Shown here piece after piece: positions 1 to 9,300 of a stretch of 64,000 bases of DNA; position 1 is the stretch's first letter, and each line of letters begins with the position of its first letter. The stretch covers positions 54,225 through 118,224 of the forward strand of contig QEUM01000006.1 of the NCBI GenBank assembly GCA_003577165.1. The letters run 5' to 3'. The stretch comes from Armatimonadota bacterium (lineage in GTDB: Bacteria; Armatimonadota; Fimbriimonadia; Fimbriimonadales; ATM1). The translations under genes and the position numbers were made by a program. The notes beneath the pieces are model-generated. The model was not told where the DNA came from. It made no database searches and saw only the letters and a list, made by a program, of their open reading frames with translations.

Positions 1-843
1 CGCGGTCGAGATCTCGTCGGCCGTCGCATCGATCCCTCGCCATGCGAGTCGAGTGCCGTCGAATTGGAACGCAGACGGGTCCTCTTCTGCGATTACTTCC
101 TTCAACCTCTCGTTTTCGATGCGATTGGAAAACGCGAGAACTGCGGCGACGAACAGGTTGAAGAAGCCGTGCATTTGAGTCCGCACGCTTTCGTGATAGC
201 TGCGCACAGGATGATGAAGTCCTGCCGTCGCTTTGAATCGGCATCGGGCTTTCGCGCACGCTCCGACAAACGTCGCAACCGATTCGACGGACGGGAACGC
301 GGCGGCGTTCAGTCCGCCGGTTCTTATTTTGCAGGCGATTCCCGCAGAGGCGGCCGTGGAGACGATCGCTTCCACTGCGCCCGCGCTCAGATCACCAAAC
401 GGCGCTTCGACGAAGAGGTCCATCTTCGCGACGGAGCAAGATAACGCGTCTGCCACCTTTGCCCACTCGGTGCCAAAGCACGGCTCCGGAAGTCTGACTT
501 CGTAGCACTCGGGTGTCGCGAGCGACTGATACTTGTGGTGAAACTCATCCACCGCTGTCAGGTCCGCTTCTACTGTTTGAAGGGCAGTAGACGAGGCGTC
601 TGCTGCCGTTCCGACAAGTGCGAGCCGCCACTGAACGTCCTGCCCGTGCTGAGCTGCCTGCGCCGCGAACTCTTCCAGCCTCGCGACAGGCACTACGAAT
701 CGCGAAACCATCCAAGAGTGCGGGCCTTGGCGGATTTCGGAGAATTCCTTCACCGCGCCGGCCATCTCGAGTTGAGCAGGCGGATAGAGGCCCGCGTAGT
801 CGATCAGGCCTCGGATGAGGCGCGAAAGCGAGTCGGGCATCAT
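1..843 (-). CDS. Conserved hypothetical protein, C-terminus off the left edge
   Basis: The frame is open from ATG-ATG at 843 through the left edge, giving 281 codons with no stop, so the 3' end is missing. The protein starts MMPDSLSRLIRGLIDYAGLYPPA and later has a KIRTGG segment (about residue 178) and an FKATAGLHHPVR segment (about residue 213). I recall these motifs from a conserved uncharacterised family in Acidobacteria, Planctomycetes and Armatimonadota; its function is unknown to me. There is no signal peptide or membrane segment, so it is probably cytoplasmic. It diverges from the CCA-adding enzyme gene, and the 47-base gap should hold both promoters. Confidence 0.8.
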   Translation of the reverse strand, partial: MMPDSLSRLIRGLIDYAGLYPPAQLEMAGAVKEFSEIRQGPHSWMVSRFVVPVARLEEFAAQAAQHGQDVQWRLALVGTAADASSTALQTVEADLTAVDEFHHKYQSLATPECYEVRLPEPCFGTEWAKVADALSCSVAKMDLFVEAPFGDLSAGAVEAIVSTAASAGIACKIRTGGLNAAAFPSVESVATFVGACAKARCRFKATAGLHHPVRSYHESVRTQMHGFFNLFVAAVLAFSNRIENERLKEVIAEEDPSAFQFDGTRLAWRGIDATADEISTA

Positions 844-890
844 GCTGAAATCATAGCAGACGCCGCCGGAAGCCGGGCACAATCCCGAAA

Positions 891-2276
891 GTGTCGGGAG
901 TCGAGGTCCTCGCAAGCGCAACCCGGAGCACGCCCTGGGAGGGACGACTTTGGCTCGTCGGCGGATATGTTCGCGATGCGCTTCTTGGACTGCCGCTTCC
1001 CGAAGACGTGGACATCGTCCTGGAAACGGATGCGCTGGAACTCGCGAATTATCTTTATGAGCATCGCATCTCACGAATAGCGCCCGTAACCTATCCGAGA
1101 TTCGGAACTGCGCTGGTCATCATCGGAGGATCGAAGGTGGAACTCGCGACCGCACGACGCGAGAGTTATCCTCGTGAGAGCAGAAAGCCGTTCGTCGAAC
1201 CTGCGACGCTCCGCGAAGACGCGCTCCGTCGCGACTTCACCATCAATGCGATCCTCAAAAACCTTCACACAGAAGAGGTCTGCGACATCCTGGGAATGGG
1301 TCTGCAGGACCTGGATCAAAGACTGCTGCGAACTCCACAGGAGCCTGCGAAGACGTTCAGCGAAGATCCGCTGCGCATGCTGCGCGCCGTTAGATTTCGA
1401 CATCGATTTGGTTTGAAACCAGTCAGCGGTTTGTGGGGCGCCATCCGCAGCGAGACCCAGCGCCTTTCGATCATCAGCATGGAGAGAATTCGTGATGAAT
1501 TCACGAAGATGCTCTGCCAGGAGTCGGCTGCTGCCGCGATGCAGGATCTCCTGGACCTCGGGCTCTTAGAACTGTTTGCGCCCGAACTTGCGGCGATGCA
1601 GGGAGTGGAGCAAGGCGGCTACCACGAGAAGGACGTCTGGGAACACTCCATGGAAGTCTTGGACAATGCGGCAAGACTCGACATCGGCGACGAGCAGGAG
1701 AGATTGAGGATTACCCTCGCTGCGCTGCTACACGATGTGGGCAAGCCCGGCACGAAGACGACTGACGAATCAGGACGTGCACGATTCTTCGGGCATGAGA
1801 GGGTGGGGGCCGAGATCGCAGACACGGTTCTTAGAAGACTGCGGTTCCCGTTGTCCGTCAGCCGAGACGTCGTCGCCCTCGTGAGAAACCACATGAGGCT
1901 CGGTTCCATGCCGGTATTCACACCGGCCGCCGCGCGTCGCCTCAAGCGAGACATGGCGGATGCGACGGACACGCTACTGACCTTGTGCGAATGCGATGCA
2001 AGGGCTGTCGGGAGGATTGAGAAGGGAATCGACTTCGAGTCCATTCGCGCCCTTCTTGCGCAAGTGGAAGTCGAAACGCAGGACCGAGGCTTCCAATCTC
2101 CGCTCACGGGCGAGGAGATCATGGAGGTCGCGCAGATCGAATCGGGCCCTGAAGTCGGCCGACTCAAGTCCCTTCTCGTTGAGGCGGTTCTGGACGGCAG
2201 GATCCCGGCTGGCGACAAGGCCGCTGCCAAGTCCCTCTTGTTGGACGTGATGCATAAGAAGCCGCCGAACGGGTGA
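891..2276 (+). CDS. cca: CCA tRNA nucleotidyltransferase with HD domain
   Basis: Adds or repairs the 3' CCA end of tRNA using CTP and ATP in the cytoplasm. The class II nucleotidyltransferase head is clear: the LVGGYVRDALLG loop (residues 22-33), the DVD metal-binding pair (D39, D41) and the RRDFTINAI motif (113-121). A tRNA-binding helical region follows, then a C-terminal HD phosphohydrolase domain with HDVGKPGT at 281-288 and an upstream H252. The 461-residue length fits cca enzymes carrying HD. The start is GTG at 891, chosen because the glycine-rich loop follows closely. A separate A-adding or CC-adding enzyme cannot be excluded from sequence alone. Confidence 0.93.
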   Translation: MSGVEVLASATRSTPWEGRLWLVGGYVRDALLGLPLPEDVDIVLETDALELANYLYEHRISRIAPVTYPRFGTALVIIGGSKVELATARRESYPRESRKPFVEPATLREDALRRDFTINAILKNLHTEEVCDILGMGLQDLDQRLLRTPQEPAKTFSEDPLRMLRAVRFRHRFGLKPVSGLWGAIRSETQRLSIISMERIRDEFTKMLCQESAAAAMQDLLDLGLLELFAPELAAMQGVEQGGYHEKDVWEHSMEVLDNAARLDIGDEQERLRITLAALLHDVGKPGTKTTDESGRARFFGHERVGAEIADTVLRRLRFPLSVSRDVVALVRNHMRLGSMPVFTPAAARRLKRDMADATDTLLTLCECDARAVGRIEKGIDFESIRALLAQVEVETQDRGFQSPLTGEEIMEVAQIESGPEVGRLKSLLVEAVLDGRIPAGDKAAAKSLLLDVMHKKPPNG

Positions 2277-2341
2277 ACATCCGGCCCCGCTTCGCGTATC
2301 AACGTGCATCTTGCCTTTGAAAGAAGGTGAAGGAGGCACGA

Positions 2342-2692
2342 ATGAATCGAAGTTTTTGGATCGGCGCAGTCGCGTGCGCAGTCGTTACCGTTCCTTTGAG
2401 TTGGGCCATCGCGCAGGGACCGGGTCCGGGCGGACCTCCTCCCGGCGGCCAAGGCGGCCCACCTCCGGGCGGCCAAGGTCAGCCCCCGTTCCCTGGGCAG
2501 GGTCCCAGAGGGCCGATGATGGGTGGCGGCGGCGGAGTCGCGATGCAGATCGAGGGTGCGTACATCTACGTGGTAAGCGGCAACCAGATCTTCAAGATCG
2601 AGAAGAACGACCTGAAGATCGCCGGCAAAGCCGAACTGCCCGGACCGAGGCCGCCGCAGCAGGGCGGACCGCCGCCTCCCTCCGAAAAGTAG
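2342..2692 (+). CDS. Small secreted Gly/Pro/Gln-rich protein
   Basis: A 116-residue protein. ATG at 2342 is preferred over the in-frame GTG at 2327 because an AAGGAGG ribosome-binding site lies 7 bases before it. The N-terminus MNRSFWIGAVACAVVTVPLSWAIAQG is a typical Sec signal peptide ending in AIAQ. A low-complexity GGPPPGGQ repeat tract follows, then a short ordered part (VAMQIEGAYIYVVSGNQIFKIEKNDLKIAGKAELP), and a proline-rich tail. The ordered part resembles a single beta-propeller blade that reads out a value. Function unknown; probably extracytoplasmic. Confidence 0.75.
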   Translation: MNRSFWIGAVACAVVTVPLSWAIAQGPGPGGPPPGGQGGPPPGGQGQPPFPGQGPRGPMMGGGGGVAMQIEGAYIYVVSGNQIFKIEKNDLKIAGKAELPGPRPPQQGGPPPPSEK

Positions 2693-2744
2693 CACGCGTC
2701 CAAACTGAGCAGGAAACGGAGCGCGGAAGCGGAACATCCCAAGG

Positions 2745-3494
2745 GTGAACCGCTTCCGCGTCGCTTTGCAACTCTATACGATTCGCTCCGAAACCGCGAA
2801 AGACTTCTTGGGAGCTTGTCGTGCCGTAAAGAAGATCGGCTATGAATTCGTCGAGTTGGCAGGCTTCGGCGGCTTCGAGGCGCCAGCGCTCTCCTATCAT
2901 CTTTCCGAGATCGGACTTCGCGTGTCCGGATCACATGTCGGTTTGGACGCCGTGACGGCGAACGCCACAAAGACCATCGAAGATCATCTCGCCATCGGCT
3001 GCAAAGATGTAATCGTGCCGTGGATTCCCGACGAGCGACGGAATAGCGCGAAGGCGTGGAAGGAAACGGGCAACCTATTGGAAGAAGCAGCGCAAAAGTT
3101 CCGTGAGTACGGGCTGCGCGTCGGATTTCACAATCACGCCGTCGAATTCCAGAAGTTCGAAGGAGCGACAGGTTGGGATCTGCTCTTTGGAGAGGCTCCG
3201 AGTTTGTGGGCGCAGGTGGACGTGTTCTGGGTTCAATACGCGGACGCCGATCCCGTCTCAGTGTTGGCAGGAGTCGCGAACCGCGTTTCCTCCATTCATG
3301 CGAAGGACATGGCGGCCGACAAGAAGGACATCGAGTTTGGTCTCGGTGTCATCGATTGGAAGCCTGTGCTCGCCCAGTGCGAGAAAAGCGGGGTGGAAAC
3401 GCTCGTCGTTGAGATGGACGACCCGAAAATGGCGCCCTTAGAGAGCGCGAGGGTGTCGTACGAAAACCTCCAGCGTCTGCTGAAGGGCGGCTAA
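2745..3494 (+). CDS. Sugar phosphate isomerase/epimerase-like TIM barrel
   Basis: A 249-residue protein of the xylose isomerase-like/AP endonuclease family 2 fold. Visible family features are the opening strand VALQLYTIRSE, the metal-ligand-type glutamate in GYEFVELAGF (about 37), GFHNHAVEF (about 128-136), D159 in WAQVDVFWV, SIHAKD (about 183-188) and a late glutamate in VVEMDD. The likely reaction is cofactor-free aldose-ketose isomerisation or epimerisation of a sugar or inositol derivative in the cytoplasm; the substrate cannot be read from sequence. Start is GTG at 2745. The last four bases overlap the end of the convergent aminotransferase gene. Confidence 0.85.
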   Translation: MNRFRVALQLYTIRSETAKDFLGACRAVKKIGYEFVELAGFGGFEAPALSYHLSEIGLRVSGSHVGLDAVTANATKTIEDHLAIGCKDVIVPWIPDERRNSAKAWKETGNLLEEAAQKFREYGLRVGFHNHAVEFQKFEGATGWDLLFGEAPSLWAQVDVFWVQYADADPVSVLAGVANRVSSIHAKDMAADKKDIEFGLGVIDWKPVLAQCEKSGVETLVVEMDDPKMAPLESARVSYENLQRLLKGG

Positions 3495-4765
3495 GCGATT
3501 CCCTTTGTCGCAGCGATCACCATCGCGTCGGAGAAGCGTCGAATCTCCTCAAGCGTTGTGTACACGTTCGGCGTCACCCGAATGCCTGTGAACTGGTCAT
3601 GGTTGATCGCTGTGACGAAGATGCGGTGCTTTTCCCACAGCCAATTGGCCAAGTCCTCGGTCTTGATTCCTGAAATCTCGACCGTCGTCAGCCCGCAGGA
3701 ATGCTCGGCCGCAAGGTTCGTATGGAATCGCACAGAAGGAATGCCGAGCAGCGGCTCGGTCCAAATCGATCGAAGGTAGCGCAGTCGAGCGGCCTTCCTC
3801 TCCGCGCCGATCATCTCATGAAATGCGAGCGCTTCGGCGATCGCGTTGTGGTTCGCTGCCGGGTGCGTGCCGATCTCTTCGAACTTGCGGACGTTTGCCG
3901 TACTCTCCGCTGGCGCGGCCATCAAGGGCCAGAGCGAAGAGATCTTCTCCTTCTTAACGTAGAGCATTCCCGTTCCCACCGGCGCCATGAGCCACTTGTG
4001 GAGCGACGTGCCGTAGTACTCGCAATCCAGATCATCACGACTGAAGGGAAACTGCGCGAACGCGTGCGCGCCGTCCACGATCACGGGTATTCCGCGCGCG
4101 CGGCACATCGCGACAATTCGCCGAACCGGGAGAATCTGACCGTTCAGAAAGATCACATGGCAGACGAGGACGAGTTTCGTCCGCGAAGTGATCGCGCGCT
4201 CGATCGCCTCGACGATTTCGATCTGGGAGGTCGGACGATGGGGAATCTTGGCCTGCACCATCTTGATCCCATCTCGCTTCTCGCGCTGTTGAATCGTCGT
4301 GATCATGCGCGGGTAGTCGAGGGTCGTCGTCAGAATCTCGTCGCCGGGTCCCAAGTCGAAACCGAAGAGACAGGTTTCGAGCGCTTCGCTCGCGTTGCGA
4401 GTGATTGCGACTTCCTCGGCGTCACAGGCGAACGCTTTGGCGAGGCCTCGGCGCACCGAGTCAATCTCCGTTTCAAGATGCCGCCACATGTAGAAACTGG
4501 GCGCCTGATTGGAGTACTCGAGCATGCGCCGGAGCGCATCCTGCACCACGCGAGGCGAAGGACAGACTCCGCCGTTGTTGAGGTTCACCATCGTCCGGTC
4601 GAGGGTGAACGCCTGTTGAATTTGTGCCCAGAACGCTTCGTCTTCCGCGATGCCTTTGGGGGAGGACCGCACGTTCGCCACTAATCTTTCGACGACTCGA
4701 AGGGTGTCGTCCTTGAACGCGATCGCTGCACCCAGCCCTGCCAGCATTTCCCTTCGGGTGATCAT
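3491..4765 (-). CDS. Class V aminotransferase family protein (isopenicillin-N-epimerase-like)
   Basis: A PLP-dependent enzyme of fold type I, 424 residues. The DGAH motif (231-234) supplies the Asp that pairs with the PLP nitrogen, and SLHKW (254-258) holds the PLP lysine K257. Further family marks are LNNGG near 62-66 and TRNASEALE near 122. The layout is closest to isopenicillin-N epimerase-like and cysteine desulfurase-like members. The N-terminus MITRREMLAGLGAAIAF looks like a Tat leader (TRREML followed by a short hydrophobic run), a pattern also known in this subfamily from other bacteria, so export of the folded PLP enzyme is possible but unproven. Substrate unknown. Confidence 0.87.
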   Translation of the reverse strand: MITRREMLAGLGAAIAFKDDTLRVVERLVANVRSSPKGIAEDEAFWAQIQQAFTLDRTMVNLNNGGVCPSPRVVQDALRRMLEYSNQAPSFYMWRHLETEIDSVRRGLAKAFACDAEEVAITRNASEALETCLFGFDLGPGDEILTTTLDYPRMITTIQQREKRDGIKMVQAKIPHRPTSQIEIVEAIERAITSRTKLVLVCHVIFLNGQILPVRRIVAMCRARGIPVIVDGAHAFAQFPFSRDDLDCEYYGTSLHKWLMAPVGTGMLYVKKEKISSLWPLMAAPAESTANVRKFEEIGTHPAANHNAIAEALAFHEMIGAERKAARLRYLRSIWTEPLLGIPSVRFHTNLAAEHSCGLTTVEISGIKTEDLANWLWEKHRIFVTAINHDQFTGIRVTPNVYTTLEEIRRFSDAMVIAATKGIA

Positions 4766-4809
4766 GCGGCGAAGTTCGGGTCGCTCTCGGAGTTCTCCTT
4801 CACAAAGAT

Positions 4810-4840
4810 GATAGGCGGAAGCACGAAGCTCCCGCCTATC
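4810..4840 (-). terminator. Hairpin terminator after the EGG-repeat lipoprotein gene
   Basis: Inverted repeat GATAGGCGG...CCGCCTATC, extended inward with one mismatch around a TTCG-type loop. On the minus strand it is followed by ATCTTTGTG. It lies 44 bases beyond the stop of the lipoprotein gene ending at 4884 and fits a rho-independent terminator with a short U tract. Confidence 0.65.
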
Positions 4841-4883
4841 TCGTCATGCCGGGTTGCCCCGGCGATTGGGTTAGACGAGGTGA

Positions 4884-5207
4884 TTAGCCGCCGCCGGACG
4901 CGCCACCCTCAGTGGCTCCGCCCTCAGCGCCGCCCTCGGCTCCGCCCTCGGCGCCGCCTTCGGCTCCGCCTTCGGTGCCACCCTCGGTTCCGCCTTCGGC
5001 GCCGCCTTCGGTGCCGCCCTCAGTGCCGCCCGACATAGCTCCGCCGTCAGTCGCTTCGCCATCGGTCGGGGTCGGCTGGGCGCCGCCTTCGGTCGTCGAG
5101 GCTCCGCCGTCAGTCGGCGCAGGCTCTTCAGCCTTGTTGCACGCCACGAGAGCGTATGAGGCCACGAGAAGAGCACCGGCCAACAGTGCAAACAGTTTCT
5201 TGCTCAT
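4884..5207 (-). CDS. Lipoprotein with (T/A)EGG tandem repeats
   Basis: A 107-residue protein. The N-terminus has KK, a hydrophobic stretch and a lipobox LVAC, with lipidation expected at C23. The mature part is almost wholly low complexity: a TDGGASTTEGGAQPTPTDGE linker, then about ten copies of TEGG or AEGG. The chain is acidic, flexible and has no folded domain. It probably tethers to, or acts as a spacer in, the periplasm or outer membrane. The ribosome-binding site is AGGAGGTG upstream of ATG 5207. A hairpin terminator follows. Function unknown. Confidence 0.8.
   Translation of the reverse strand: MSKKLFALLAGALLVASYALVACNKAEEPAPTDGGASTTEGGAQPTPTDGEATDGGAMSGGTEGGTEGGAEGGTEGGTEGGAEGGAEGGAEGGAEGGATEGGASGGG
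4914..5024. repeat. 12-base in-gene tandem repeat encoding TEGG/AEGG
   Basis: About nine to ten imperfect tandem copies of a 12-base unit (on + read as CCCTCGGCTCCG or CCTTCGGTGCCA variants), spanning residues 62-98 of the lipoprotein. Copies differ mainly at the first codon (Thr or Ala) and at silent positions, so the array is old enough to have diverged but could still change length by slippage in whole codons. Confidence 0.85.
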
Positions 5208-5353
5208 CTTGAAAAAACACCTCCTGAGTGTTTGACCACTCCCATTCTGGGAGCGGCATATCTGATTACGCCCGCTGAGCGATGGCCCGTTTCATGGCCA
5301 AGTCGGGCACAACCCGGGATTATGGACGAAACACGGGCCCGTGCGGATGCAGG

Positions 5354-5698
5354 CTATCGCTTGACCGCGTACTTGTCGGGCGTCCGGGCGAACTCGTCCG
5401 GGCAGGCTGGGCTGCAGAAGTAGTACCGAAGTCCCTTGTAGTCGGCCCACCCGGCTGCCTTTGACAAGTCCGGGATACGCTTGCCGGTCACAGGGCAAAC
5501 GACTTCGCCGCTCTCGTTCCTCAGGGTCGGCTGCGCTGGAAGCCGCGGCGTCGTCGGCTCCACCGGAGTCTCAGGCGCAGACTTTCGTGGCTTCTCGCTG
5601 ACCTCCTGTTTCGGCGGTTCAGACCCGCCGCAAGAGACCAAGAGGAGAAGGGAGGCAGCAAGGGCGACGCTCAGGGATTGAGTTTCTTTCCTAACCAT
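5354..5698 (-). CDS. YHS-domain lipoprotein
   Basis: A 114-residue protein. The lipobox LLVSC places the lipidated cysteine at C23. After a Pro/Thr-rich linker (about 25-55), the C-terminal half is a YHS domain: CPVTGKRIPD with the VTG variant of the usual CPVCG, then YKGLRYYFCSPACPDEFARTPDKY. YHS domains are small metal-associated modules often found with copper or other metal handling. Here the CxxC is intact only in the second pair (FCSPAC); the first is a lone Cys. It starts inside the 3' end of the GNAT gene (28-base overlap) and is likely cotranscribed. Confidence 0.82.
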   Translation of the reverse strand: MVRKETQSLSVALAASLLLLVSCGGSEPPKQEVSEKPRKSAPETPVEPTTPRLPAQPTLRNESGEVVCPVTGKRIPDLSKAAGWADYKGLRYYFCSPACPDEFARTPDKYAVKR

Positions 5699-6234
5699 AG
5701 GACGACGGCCTTATTTTGCACGTCCTGATTCGACCGCGCAGACGTGTTGAGTCCCCAGAACTCATACCCCTGCTTCCGGAGGAATTGAATCCCTGGATCG
5801 TTGCAACTCAACGCCTCAATGAAAACCCCGCGGCTGCGGAAGTGTCGGGCTGCCTGCTCCACCGTCGCGAGAAGTCGGGCTCCGATGCCGCGACGTCTCT
5901 GCTCCCGCTTCACGACGAGGTTCCAGACCCGGACGAGATTGCGATGTTGTTCGAGAGTCGTCTCCGCATACCCAACCGGCTCACCGCGAATCATCGCGAC
6001 GTAGCCCCTTGGGTCCTGGAGCCAGGGCTGGAACGGCCGAAGGATTTCTCCAGACTTCAGCGTCTTGGCCAAGGGGCGCCGGATGAGGGTCCAGGCGAAG
6101 CCGGCGGCCGTTTCTCTTGCCTCCACGTCGTAGACGAATTCCGACTCGAAGTCGGCCCGCAAGAGATCGGGAAGAGAGGAGACGAGGTCATCGCCGGGCG
6201 AAAGCGTACGAATTACGACCTCGTGCGCATCCAC
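5671..6234 (-). CDS. GNAT family N-acetyltransferase
   Basis: The frame is open from 6363, but the first 43 codons would overlap the divergent tricorn gene and look non-coding. I place the start at GTG 6234, giving 187 residues. The acetyl-CoA motif A is clear: VWNLVVKREQRRRGIGARLL (QRRRGIGA pyrophosphate loop), followed by FRSRGVFIEALSCNDPGIQFLRKQGYEFWGLN, the usual motif B. It transfers an acetyl group from acetyl-CoA to an unknown amine. The YHS lipoprotein gene follows in the same transcript. Confidence 0.85.
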   Translation of the reverse strand: MDAHEVVIRTLSPGDDLVSSLPDLLRADFESEFVYDVEARETAAGFAWTLIRRPLAKTLKSGEILRPFQPWLQDPRGYVAMIRGEPVGYAETTLEQHRNLVRVWNLVVKREQRRRGIGARLLATVEQAARHFRSRGVFIEALSCNDPGIQFLRKQGYEFWGLNTSARSNQDVQNKAVVLWLGKKLNP

Positions 6235-6308
6235 ATTCGGGATGGACGAACGCCGAGCGGGGAACGTGTCGGCCCAGCCTCGCGGTAATCTCCCATTCGG
6301 AGGGTTCA

Positions 6309-9300
6309 ATGAGGTTCTGCTTCGTTTCCATTGCGGCGTTGCTAACGGTGTCAGCCGCAGCACAGATCGGTGTTCCTGAGTCGAAGAGCATTGTGGGTGT
6401 GCGCAGGCCCGCGCTCAGTCCCGACGGATCTTTGGTTGCCTTTCAATACCGCGGAGACATCTTCGTCGTCGATGCTCAAGGCGGCACAGCGCGCCAAGTG
6501 ACCAATCACGTCGAACTCGACACGAATCCGATCTGGAGTCCGGATGGCAAGTGGATCGCGTTCTCGAGCGATCGCAACGGCAACTACGACGTCTTTGCAA
6601 TTCCCGTAGATGGCGGGGAAACGAGACAACTGACCTACTCATCCGGAAACGAGATTGCAACCGACTGGTCGCCTGACGGGCGGATGATCACCTTCACAGC
6701 ACGTCGTGACTCACCGTGGACTGGAATCTACGTGCTCGACGTGCAAACCCTGAAGTTCAAGCGCGTCGCCGAAGACTACCAAGGCTTTGCAAATCCCAGA
6801 TTCTCACCCGACGGCAAAATGATCGTTGCTCAGCGGCACGGATTCCCGTGGACGCGGCCTCGCTACAGCGGCTCGGCCGCCGCTCAAATTTCGTTCATCG
6901 ACGTCAGCTCAGGAAAGACGACCATCGTCCGCTCCAACGGATTTCAGCATCTCTGGCCGCAGTTTGCTCCGGACGGCAAGGCGGTCTACGCCGTAACAGT
7001 GGGCGAGTTGACGCCGAGTTCGCCGTGGATGAATAAGCCACCGATCACGTTCGAAGACAGCGCGAACAAAACCCCGAACCTCTGGCTGTTCGGTTTGGAC
7101 GGCAGGGGAAGGCGTGTGACGAACTCCATAGGAGAGCCGATCCGCACACCGAGCGTCAGCAGGAGCGGAGCGATCGCTTACGAACTCGGCGGCAAACTGC
7201 ACATCGTCGCCAATGGAAAGGACTCCGAAATCTCGATTCGAGTTTACGCAGACCCGAAACAGAACGCAAAGACGACGACGGTGTTGACGACCGGCGCGAC
7301 GGAGGCGGTCGTCTCGCCGGACGAGAAGTCTTTCGCTTTCGTCGCAAACTCCGAAATCTGGACCGTCCCAATCGAAAAGCCTACTGGGCGAAACAAAGAT
7401 GACGCACAGCGTCTCACCGAGTATCCGGGCATCGATGAGGGAATCCTCTGGTCGGCAGATGGCAAGCAGATCTACTTCATCAGCGACCGAGACTTCAATC
7501 AGAGACTCTACGCGCTGGACGTGGAGTCCAAGAAGGTCACTTCGATCTGGATGGGAAGCGACGACGCCTTCGGCGCGCAGCTCTCCCCAGACGGCAAGAA
7601 GATCGCATTCTGGACGGCAGGCGACACAGGAGGCCTCTACGTCTATGACACGGAAGCTGCCACCCCACCGACCCTCGTGTACGCCCAGCCCGGCAGTCAG
7701 TTCTTCGGGACGAGCGCGGGGGACTTCGCGTGGTCGCCGGACAGCAAGTGGCTGGCGGTAACCGCGCAAAAGACCGGAAGCGTTTGGTGGCTTGAGATCG
7801 TGGACCTTGCAGGAAAAGCGCGCAAGGTCTCGCGGCTCAATGTGGACTACGCCAACCCTGCCTGGTCAGCCGATGGCAAATTCCTCTACTATTCGCGCGG
7901 GGGGGCAGCCGCAGGCTTCTACGCACTGCCGCTCAAACCGGAAGACACCGCGCCAGATGAGAACGAAATGAAGTACGAGGAGCCGAAGGATCCTGTGATC
8001 GTCGAAATCGACTTCAACGAGATCTGGCGGCGTGAGAGAAGGCTGTTCACAAACCCCGTGAGCGGGAACGTCAAGTCAGACATCAAGTCAGGCAAGATCT
8101 TCTTCCTGAGCGGGAACGCCCTCATGGAGTCGAGTTACGATGGTAAGTCGGTTCGCCAACTCACGGACAGCGTCTCGGAGTTCACGCTCGGTAAGGACGG
8201 TAAGAACATATTCGGCCTGCGCGCCGGACAGCCGTTCCGGATGACGCTCGGCGGGAACAACCCCATCACCACCGTCACGTTCCGCGCGGAATACATCCAG
8301 AACCTCGACCTTGTACGAAAGGCTGCGTTCGTTCAGTTCTGGCGCACTTACAACCGGGCGTTCTACGATGGGAACTTCCACGGAAGAGATTGGGCGAACA
8401 TCCGCACGCGCTATGAGCCGCTGATGGACGGTGTCGGTCACCGACTTGAATTCGCCGAATTGCTCAACATGATGGTCGGCGAACTCGAAGGCTCACACAG
8501 CGAAGTGAGCGCTGCGCCAGGCGGCGTTCAAGGCCCCAGCGACGCGCACCCTGGATTCCTATTCGACTATTCGTACACGGGCCCCGGCATCCGAGTCCTC
8601 GGTACTTTTGAGCGCGCGCCCGCGACCTACGCGAAGACCGAGATCAAGCCAGGCGAATACGTCCTCGCGATCAACGGAGTCGACGTGACCCTCGACGAGC
8701 GTCTCTGGGACGTTCTCCGGAATCAGAGCGGACGCGACTTAGTGTTGACGGTCAATTCGACGCCGTCGAAAACCGGCGCTCGCCAAGTCAAATATGGCGC
8801 ACTCTCGTCGGGCTCGTTCTCGCAATTGAGATACGAACAATGGGTAGTGCGCAACCGGAAATCCGTCGAAGCGGCTTCGAACAGCCGGTTTGGTTACGTT
8901 CACATCGCCGGCATGGGTGGGGGCGACAGAACTCGCTTCGAAGAGGAGTTCTGGGAAGAAGCCAACGGCAAAGCCGCAATGGTCATCGACGTCCGGTTCA
9001 ACGGCGGAGGCAACATCGCGGACTCGCTGGTGGATTGGCTGGAGCGCAAGCCACACGGCTACTACAAGACGCGAGATTCGCACATTGAAACTGCGCCGAG
9101 CGATCGCGTGTGGGATAAGCCCATCGTGGTCCTCCACAACGAAAACAGCTTCTCGAACGCGGAGATGTTTCCATACTCGATGCGGCAGCGTGGGCTCGCG
9201 ACGCTCATCGGAATGCCGACACCGGGCTACGTCATCTGGACATGGGGAGGCAGCCTCGTAGACGGTACGCGAATCCGTCTGCCCATGGGCGCTGTTTGGC

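Noticed and set aside
5671..6363. The long GNAT start at 6363
   Set aside because: It would overlap the tricorn gene start and its N-terminal 43 residues do not look like protein of this family; GTG 6234 is better.
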